A program made the translations under genes and the position numbers. Shown here one piece after another: positions 59,011-64,000 of a stretch of DNA of 64,000 bases. Numbering within the stretch: position 1 is the stretch's first letter; the number at the start of each line of letters is the position of its first letter. The DNA is taken from contig NZ_JAWQFO010000011.1 in assembly GCF_033436665.1 (NCBI RefSeq), positions 55,185 to 119,184 of the forward strand. The letters are read 5' to 3'. The notes under the pieces were generated by a model. That model did no database searches and was not told the DNA's origin. It worked only from the letters and a program-made list of their open reading frames with translations. Source of the stretch: JAWQFO01 sp033436665 (GTDB lineage: Bacteria > Pseudomonadota > Alphaproteobacteria > Rhodobacterales > Rhodobacteraceae).

Positions 59011-61146
59011 TCACTCGGCCGCGGTGCGCACGGCCGCGTCGTCGGCGACGGCGGCCTCGTCGACGGGATCCTCCGGCGTCTCGATCGACGCGTCGACATC
59101 GACTGCGGACTCCGCATCGTCGTCCTCCACGGACGTGCCGGTGTCGGCACTGTCATCGGTGGCGACCTCGGCAACCGGACCACCCTCGGACGGTGCCTCT
59201 TCCGCGAGCGCCAGCGTCCGGAGCGGCTCCGGCAGCCAGCCGGTGCCGGCGAGGAGCTCTTCGGCGGCCGTCACCATCTCCGGCTTCTTGAGACCGGCGA
59301 TCCTCTCGGCGGCCTCATCGCCCTTCGCCTCGCGCACCGCCTCGAGGATGCGTGCCTTGGTCACGCGGGCGAGGTAGCTGTCGCCCGTCGCACTCCAACC
59401 TGCCGCGCTCATGTCGAGGGCAAGCGTCACCGCAAGCACGTCGGCATGCGCCATCGCGCGCGGCCGCCGGTTGTAGGGATCGCGGACCGCGTTCACGCTC
59501 AGAGCCACGCAATGGGCGAAGAGCGCCTCCCGGCTGGTGCTGTCGAAGTCGATCAGCGCGTCCCAGAGGTCCTCGGACGCCTTCGGCAGGTTCGCCACCC
59601 AGTTCTCGTGCCGCTGGTCGATGGCGAGCGCGTAAGGAGTGTCGCCGAGACCCGGGACCTGCGACCCGAAGACGGCGCTCTTCGGGTCGATCTCGACGCA
59701 GCTGTCCGGCGCGTAGCGGTAGAAGTGCTTCAGCACCAGGACGTGCAGCGCCGCGATGAAGGCGATGTGCGGATCCTTCGCCAGCGCGTCGCGGAGAGCC
59801 AGCGTGCGATGCGCGGTCAGGTCCATGACGAGACGGTCCGACAACGGCTTCAGGCCGTCGTCCTCTTCCTCGTCCGCGCCGTCGGTCGAGACCGCATCCT
59901 CGTCGTCCACCTCGTCGGCAGCATCAGAAGACGTCTCTCCTGTCCTGTCGGACTGGTCGGTCTCTTCACCCGGCTCGTCCTCCGGCCGGACGTAGCCGCG
60001 TTCGACCCGAAGTCCGCCCGAGTGATCGATGCTGACGAAGGCGCCCGCGAGCGCGAAGTCGTCGTCCTCGAACTTGATGGGACGCGCATCGAGCGCCTCC
60101 ATGGCCTCCTCGATCTCGCCGAGGCGCCGGTCGGCGTCCTCCGGCAAATCGTCGGCGTCAGCATGTTCGGCCTCGAGCGCATCGTACTCGGCCTTCAGCA
60201 CCTGGTAGTCGGCGGCCTCGCGGTCGCTCATCGGCACCGTCTCGCCGTGGAGGCGGCGCATCCCGAAAGTGTGCCCATAGGGGAAGTCGGTATCGACCTC
60301 GATCCATCTCCACCCCTCGGCGCGGATCGTCTCCGCCTCGGCGGCGAGCTTCGACGCCACCATGCTGTCGAGCAGCGCGGCATCCTGCAGCCAGCCGCCG
60401 TCGTCCTGCTGGAACAGGTCGCGGAGAACGTCGCCGCCTGCCTCGATATAGGCGTCGAGACCGACGAAGCGGGCGCGCTTGTCGGAGGCGCGGACGGCGC
60501 CTTCGGTCAGCATGCGGCGGATTTCATGCGGGGCCTTGGAGTAATGCCGCTTCAGCGCCTCCCAGACCTGCTCCTGGCGCGTGTGGTCGGGATTGACCGT
60601 GAAGGCCATGAGCTGGTCGAGGGTCATCTCCTCTTCGGAATAGGCGTCATGGAGCGACGGCGCGACGGCGGCGAGCTTGAGACGCTGTTTCACAACGCTC
60701 GTCGCGACGAAGAACGCTGCGGCGATCTCTTCCTCGGTGCGGCCTTTCTCGCGCATCGCCTGGAAGGCGCGGAACTGGTCGAGCGGATGGAGCGGTGCCC
60801 GCTGGACGTTCTCGGCGAGGCTGTCCTCCTCGGCCAGGCCGTCGGTCCGCACGATGCAGGGCACCGGGGCGGTGCGGTTGAGCCGCTTCTGCTTCACGAG
60901 AAGCTCGAGCGCGCGGAAACGCCGCCCGCCCGCCGGGATCGAGTACATGCCGGTCTCGGCGCCATCTTCGTCGAGCACCGGCCGGACTGTGATGGAACTG
61001 AGCAGCGTCCGCCGGGCGATGTCCTCGGCGAGTTCCTCGATCGAGACGCCGGCCTTGATATGGCGCACGTTCGACTGGCTGAGCATGAGCTTGTTGAAGG
61101 GGATGTCGCGCGAGGCGCTGAGGGTGATCTTCGTTTGCTTGGTCAT
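59011..61146 (-). CDS. Large ParB/RepB/Spo0J family protein
   Basis: 711 residues. The ParB N-terminal nuclease-like domain is visible as IPFNKLMLSQSNVRHIKAGV, GMYSIPAGGRRFRALELLVK and EEDSLAENVQRAPLHPLDQF (about 14-110), followed by the HTH region EIAAAFFVATSVVKQRLKLA. The long rest, 200-711, has an acidic linker and no known domain, ending in an Asp/Glu-rich tail. No parA is nearby, so this may be a ParB-like DNA-binding protein and not a partition protein. The ATG before TKQTKITLS is used, with GCGGAG before it. Confidence 0.9.
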   Translation of the reverse strand: MTKQTKITLSASRDIPFNKLMLSQSNVRHIKAGVSIEELAEDIARRTLLSSITVRPVLDEDGAETGMYSIPAGGRRFRALELLVKQKRLNRTAPVPCIVRTDGLAEEDSLAENVQRAPLHPLDQFRAFQAMREKGRTEEEIAAAFFVATSVVKQRLKLAAVAPSLHDAYSEEEMTLDQLMAFTVNPDHTRQEQVWEALKRHYSKAPHEIRRMLTEGAVRASDKRARFVGLDAYIEAGGDVLRDLFQQDDGGWLQDAALLDSMVASKLAAEAETIRAEGWRWIEVDTDFPYGHTFGMRRLHGETVPMSDREAADYQVLKAEYDALEAEHADADDLPEDADRRLGEIEEAMEALDARPIKFEDDDFALAGAFVSIDHSGGLRVERGYVRPEDEPGEETDQSDRTGETSSDAADEVDDEDAVSTDGADEEEDDGLKPLSDRLVMDLTAHRTLALRDALAKDPHIAFIAALHVLVLKHFYRYAPDSCVEIDPKSAVFGSQVPGLGDTPYALAIDQRHENWVANLPKASEDLWDALIDFDSTSREALFAHCVALSVNAVRDPYNRRPRAMAHADVLAVTLALDMSAAGWSATGDSYLARVTKARILEAVREAKGDEAAERIAGLKKPEMVTAAEELLAGTGWLPEPLRTLALAEEAPSEGGPVAEVATDDSADTGTSVEDDDAESAVDVDASIETPEDPVDEAAVADDAAVRTAAE

Positions 61147-61157
61147 CGGAAGTCTCC

Positions 61158-61205
61158 GCGACGGACCGGCCGGGAGCCACTCTCCCGACCTCTCGAATCC
61201 GTCAC
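61158..61205 (-). promoter_or_regulatory. Two-stem leader in front of the ParB-like gene
   Basis: On the transcript GUGACGG (61205-61199) pairs with CCGUCGC (61164-61158). Inside, GGUCGGGAG (61190-61182) pairs with CUCCCGGCC (61176-61168), with U-G wobbles. The outer stem ends just before the ribosome site GCGGAG. The DUF932 gene has the same leader. Confidence 0.6.
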
Positions 61206-61267
61206 GAAGTCCACGGCCCCCCTCTACCTCTGGAGCGGGGGACCGCGGCATCGACCGGGCGCGACGA

Positions 61268-62461
61268 TCAGGAGGCCTGTGCGAGAAGCGTCCTGGCCTT
61301 GCCTTCGAGCTGGAGCCGCGCGTCCTGCTGCGGCTTCGATCGCGCGACGGCGGTGATCCCCTGCACGAAGTCGAACACGCTCTCGGGCGGGCGGCCTTCC
61401 TCGGCCAGCACGGTCTCGACGATCCGCCCCGTCTCCGCCTTCGAGAACCCGCGCTTGCGGAGGAAGTCCTGCCGGTCCTCGTCCGACCGCGCGACGATCT
61501 TCTCGCGCGCCGCGCGGATGCCGTCGATGAAGGGCGCCGGCGAGGACTCGGCGAAGCTGGCGAGTGCCGGGGCGGCTTCGTGGGCAAAGCGCGAGGCGGC
61601 GTATTTCGAATGCCGGATCGTGATCTCCTGGAAATCCTCGACGCCCCAGAGGTTGCGGTTCTGGCAGACCGCGCGCAGGTAGAAGCTGGCGATGCCGAGC
61701 GTCTTGGCGCCCACCTCCGAGTTCCAGCAATAGAACCCGCGGAAATAGAGGTCGGGCGAACCGTCGGGCAGCAGCCCCGCCTCGATCGGATTGAGGTCGT
61801 CAACGAGGAACAGGAACACGTCGCGGTCCGAGGCGTAGAGCGTCGTCGTCTCCTTCGTCACGTCCACGCGCGGGTTGTAGATACCCGTCGACCAGTCGAG
61901 CACCCCCGGCACCTTCCAGCGCGTGTCTCCGGTGCCGTTGCCCGCGATCCGCTGCACGGCGGAGACGAGTTCATGGTCGTAGATGCGGCCATAGTCGGGT
62001 CCGGTCACGGCGCGCAGTTCCGTGCGGCCATCCGCGACCTCCATAGTCTTGAACTGCTCGGCCCGGTGGTTGGTCAGGCCGTACTGCAGGTTGATCCCCG
62101 CGAGCGGCGCGGGCAGCTGCCGCAGATAGGCCGCCGGCGCGCCGACGATGCTTGCCAGCTGCCCGAAGCTCCAATGCGTCGGCGCGATCGGCCCCTCTGA
62201 ACCGGGCAGCACGAGCCCCAGTTTCTCCGGATCGTCGCGATTGGCCTCGACCCGGATCGCCGCGCTCTCCACCGTGCGCGTCCGGCTCCGCTCCGCCCTG
62301 CCCTTCACCGAGGCGAAGAGATCGTCGAGCGACAGATACCGCTCGTCATCCGGCCGCGCGAACCACTCGGACGATACGCGGGACACGTTCTCGCCGCGTG
62401 ACACATCCACCCTGTAGCCGCCGCTCTCGGCGCGACCGGCATCGATGATTTCGGTATTCAT
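61268..62461 (-). CDS. DUF932 domain protein
   Basis: 397 residues. THWSFGQLASIVGAPAAYLR, YGRIYDHELVSAVQRI, LYASDRDVFLFLVDDLNPIE and FRGFYCWNSEVGAKTLGIAS are the marks of DUF932, a family of phage- and plasmid-borne proteins with no proven function. Co-directed with the ParB-like gene, 121 bases upstream of it, with which it shares a leader. GCGGAG precedes the start. Confidence 0.9.
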   Translation of the reverse strand: MNTEIIDAGRAESGGYRVDVSRGENVSRVSSEWFARPDDERYLSLDDLFASVKGRAERSRTRTVESAAIRVEANRDDPEKLGLVLPGSEGPIAPTHWSFGQLASIVGAPAAYLRQLPAPLAGINLQYGLTNHRAEQFKTMEVADGRTELRAVTGPDYGRIYDHELVSAVQRIAGNGTGDTRWKVPGVLDWSTGIYNPRVDVTKETTTLYASDRDVFLFLVDDLNPIEAGLLPDGSPDLYFRGFYCWNSEVGAKTLGIASFYLRAVCQNRNLWGVEDFQEITIRHSKYAASRFAHEAAPALASFAESSPAPFIDGIRAAREKIVARSDEDRQDFLRKRGFSKAETGRIVETVLAEEGRPPESVFDFVQGITAVARSKPQQDARLQLEGKARTLLAQAS

Positions 62462-62473
62462 AGGGAAACCTCC

Positions 62474-62519
62474 GCGACGGGCGGTCGGGAGCCTCTCTCT
62501 CGACCTCCAAACCCGTCAC
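62474..62519 (-). promoter_or_regulatory. Two-stem leader in front of the DUF932 gene
   Basis: Same architecture as the ParB-like leader: outer GUGACGG/CCGUCGC (62519-62513 with 62480-62474) and inner GGUCGAGAG/CUCCCGACC (62505-62497 with 62491-62483, one mismatch). Positions relative to GCGGAG and ATG are nearly the same. Confidence 0.6.
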
Positions 62520-62622
62520 GGACCGGAACGGCACTCTCTCACTCTACGGTTCGGAGGCGGGAGAATTCAGCCCGGGCGACGCACGCCAAGATCTTCGGGA
62601 GAGTGCAAGACAGACACGCTGG

Positions 62623-63246
62623 TTAGGTTTGTGGGGGCCTGACCCCGGGAACTTCGACGAGGTTCTGGCCTATCCGGAAAACGTCCTGCACGCCCCCGCC
62701 CAGCGAGATGTCCAGCATTACCATCAAGTCCCCAAGATCAGCGTACTGCATACGCAGACCGTGCTTCGCGAGCCTGGCGACGTAGTCCGGCGTGAACAGA
62801 TCGACGCCCCATTGCTCCGTGAAGGCGCTGCTGGAATTCGTACCGCGCGACACCGGTGCGAGCCGTATGAAGCCGAAACCACGCAATCGTGCCATACGAC
62901 GATTATAGACATGGTGGAGGACTTTGCCCTCTATTCCCTCGCCGCCGAAGACGCGCTTCCAGGCTTGCCGATACCGTGTATACCCCGGGCTGACCCAAAG
63001 CTGATCGGTGTGGAACAAGTTCGCGACGTTCTCGTGAGAAAAAATTGGCAGGCGCTCGTCGGCGGGTGCCGGTAGATCAGCCCGAACAAGCAAGGCCCTT
63101 CCTGGCGAAACAACCTCCAAAACCTCGCCGATATGATCCTCTAACGCGGACTGATCTACGGCGACGATCGGCACATGAAGACAAGGCGGAAGGGCCCACT
63201 TCCGCATTGCCTCTTCGTACGCTGCTGGATCTGGAGTTCTGGCCAT
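62623..63246 (-). CDS. Hypothetical protein
   Basis: 207 residues. No signal peptide or membrane helix. ALPPCLHVPIVAVDQSALED, IFSHENVANLFHTDQLWVSP, YTRYRQAWKRVFGGEGIEGK and YNRRMARLRGFGFIRLAPVS suggest a soluble alpha/beta protein, and no family is recognised. Codon use is more mixed than in the DUF932 gene upstream of 62461, so this marks the edge of the plasmid-type block. Single gene. Confidence 0.7.
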   Translation of the reverse strand: MARTPDPAAYEEAMRKWALPPCLHVPIVAVDQSALEDHIGEVLEVVSPGRALLVRADLPAPADERLPIFSHENVANLFHTDQLWVSPGYTRYRQAWKRVFGGEGIEGKVLHHVYNRRMARLRGFGFIRLAPVSRGTNSSSAFTEQWGVDLFTPDYVARLAKHGLRMQYADLGDLMVMLDISLGGGVQDVFRIGQNLVEVPGVRPPQT

Positions 63247-63362
63247 CGGACTTCATGTTGGGCGATCCGCGGCTAGTTTTCTAGTGGATCGAGATGGGCC
63301 ACCGCATCGAACTATAAGGACGGGCCATTATCGTGATGAAACGGAGCGCCTGAAGGAAAGGA

Positions 63363-63391
63363 GCGGTCCGGCGGAGCAATCGCCGGACCGC
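63363..63391 (-). terminator. Strong terminator after the CMD-family gene
   Basis: GCGGTCCGGCG (63363-63373) and CGCCGGACCGC (63381-63391) form a perfect 11-bp stem with a seven-base loop. On the minus strand it is followed by TCCTTTCCTTC. It lies five bases after the stop codon. Confidence 0.85.
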
Positions 63392-63396
63392 AGGAC

Positions 63397-63939
63397 TTAC
63401 GCCGCGCGAGCCCGGCGCGCCGGAAAGTCGATGTCGGTTTCTGCTACGTGGTTCAGATAGTTCGTGAAGATGTTCGCCACCACGTTTGCTACGGTCTCCA
63501 CGATGTCGGCTTCGTTGAGGCCCGCCGAACGCGCCTTCGCGATATCGCCGTCTGAGACCATGCCGCGAGTCCCGAGGATTTCCGCCGCCAGATCGAGGAT
63601 GGCCGCCGTTCGCGGATCGTCCGAGCGGCCGGCGAGATGAGCTTCGATGGTCGAGGGCGAAACCTTCAGCCCCGACGAGATTGCCGCATGGGCTGACGCG
63701 CAGTAATCGCACGCGTTTGCGCCCGCGACCGTCAGGGCGATCGCCTCGCGCGTTCGGGCGTCGAAGCCGCCGCCGGCCAGGGCTTCGTTGAGGCCGAGCA
63801 GTCCCGCAAGGGCGGCCGGCTGGTTTCCGGCAACCCGGTAGAGGTTGGGCACCATGCCGATCTTCTTCTTGATGGCTTCGAACAGGGAGGCGGTTTCGGG
63901 TGTTGCGTCGCCGTCGGCGACCTGGGTGATACGTGCCAT
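63397..63939 (-). CDS. Carboxymuconolactone decarboxylase/AhpD-like family protein
   Basis: 180 residues. MVPNLYRVAGNQPAALAGLL and VAGANACDYCASAHAAISSG, where CDYC plus the following histidine is the redox-active AhpD-type motif, then DILDLAAEILGTRGMVSD. It may reduce peroxides through its cysteine pair. AAAGGA ten bases before the ATG, and a strong terminator follows. Confidence 0.9.
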   Translation of the reverse strand: MARITQVADGDATPETASLFEAIKKKIGMVPNLYRVAGNQPAALAGLLGLNEALAGGGFDARTREAIALTVAGANACDYCASAHAAISSGLKVSPSTIEAHLAGRSDDPRTAAILDLAAEILGTRGMVSDGDIAKARSAGLNEADIVETVANVVANIFTNYLNHVAETDIDFPARRARAA

Positions 63940-63974
63940 GGAATGTGTGTCCTTTGGATGGAGTGGGAGTGGGA

Positions 63975-64000
63975 TCAGGCCGTGGCCCAGCCGTCTTCGG
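63975..64000 (-). CDS. 3' end of an unidentified gene
   Basis: The last codons read EDGWATA before a stop at 63975, 35 bases upstream of the CMD-family start. The rest lies outside the window. It could be the first gene of the same operon. Too short to name. Confidence 0.35.

Noticed and set aside
1..64000. tRNA genes, CRISPR arrays, intact insertion sequences or integrase genes
   Set aside because: No cloverleaf-like sequence, spaced repeat array, transposase or integrase motif was noticed on either strand.

Overview
The window reads as accessory DNA, probably a conjugative plasmid or conjugative element, from a Rhodobacterales-type alphaproteobacterium. The reasons are the high G+C with strong GC bias at third codon positions, the narK-narGHJI order with a divergent cysteine-poor Crp/Fnr regulator (the arrangement known from Paracoccus), and a P-type VirB/VirD4 transfer system next to DUF736, DUF2958, DUF2493, DUF932, Toprim-primase and large ParB-like genes, a set often seen together on alphaproteobacterial conjugative elements. 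No replication initiator, integrase, tRNA, rRNA, CRISPR array or intact insertion sequence was seen, so plasmid versus integrated element is unresolved.

Layout. 1-11.2 kb is a patchwork of small metabolic, export and repair genes: the start of an iorA-like gene, an AraC regulator, a GNAT acetyltransferase, two LysE-type exporters, a MocR regulator, DinB, a beta-hydroxyacid dehydrogenase, Ada, an isocitrate lyase/PEP mutase-like enzyme, a methyltransferase, RidA and a WYL regulator. 11.5-26.1 kb is the mating-pair formation module on the plus strand: an Xre regulator, several small or secreted orphan proteins, then virB1-virB2-virB3-virB4-lipoprotein-SLT/VirB5 chimera-virB5-virB8-virB9-virB10-virB11-two small genes-virB6. 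26.4-44.7 kb is a nitrate respiration and nitric oxide island. On the minus strand lie narK (a NarK1-NarK2 fusion), narG, narH, narJ, narI, a parvulin, a hemerythrin, a carbonic anhydrase, moeA and a DUF2478 gene. A divergent Fnr-like regulator follows, then nnrU, nnrS, 5-formyl-THF cyclo-ligase and dnrN, controlled by a divergent NsrR. 45.1-50.1 kb is the DNA-processing module on the minus strand: coupling protein VirD4/TraG, a MOBP-like relaxase, a MobC-like protein and a candidate oriT. 50.2-62.5 kb holds plasmid-type housekeeping genes on the minus strand, interrupted at 51.9-56.6 kb by a cargo block: a quinone oxidoreductase-like protein, ParDE, and TetR with two VOC proteins, DUF1801, DUF1428 and SRPBCC. 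62.6-64 kb carries an unknown protein, a CxxC carboxymuconolactone decarboxylase-family protein and the end of one more gene.

How it fits together. The nitrate island sits between the two halves of a transfer system, so anaerobic nitrate respiration with its NO-defence genes looks like the payload. A recurring CTATAG/CTATAT-centred box lies in the promoter spacers of the virB operon, a TrbM-like secreted protein gene and mobC, and near the Xre gene, suggesting one repressor controls the separated parts of the transfer system. Two boxes spaced 19 bp apart occur both before the virB operon and inside the candidate oriT. Other unusual points are an SLT domain embedded in a VirB5-like scaffold, a conserved two-stem leader in front of the ParB-like and DUF932 genes, a composition break inside virB11, a frameshifted small gene at 50.4-50.6 kb, and a 70-base N gap between copies of a 43-base repeat.
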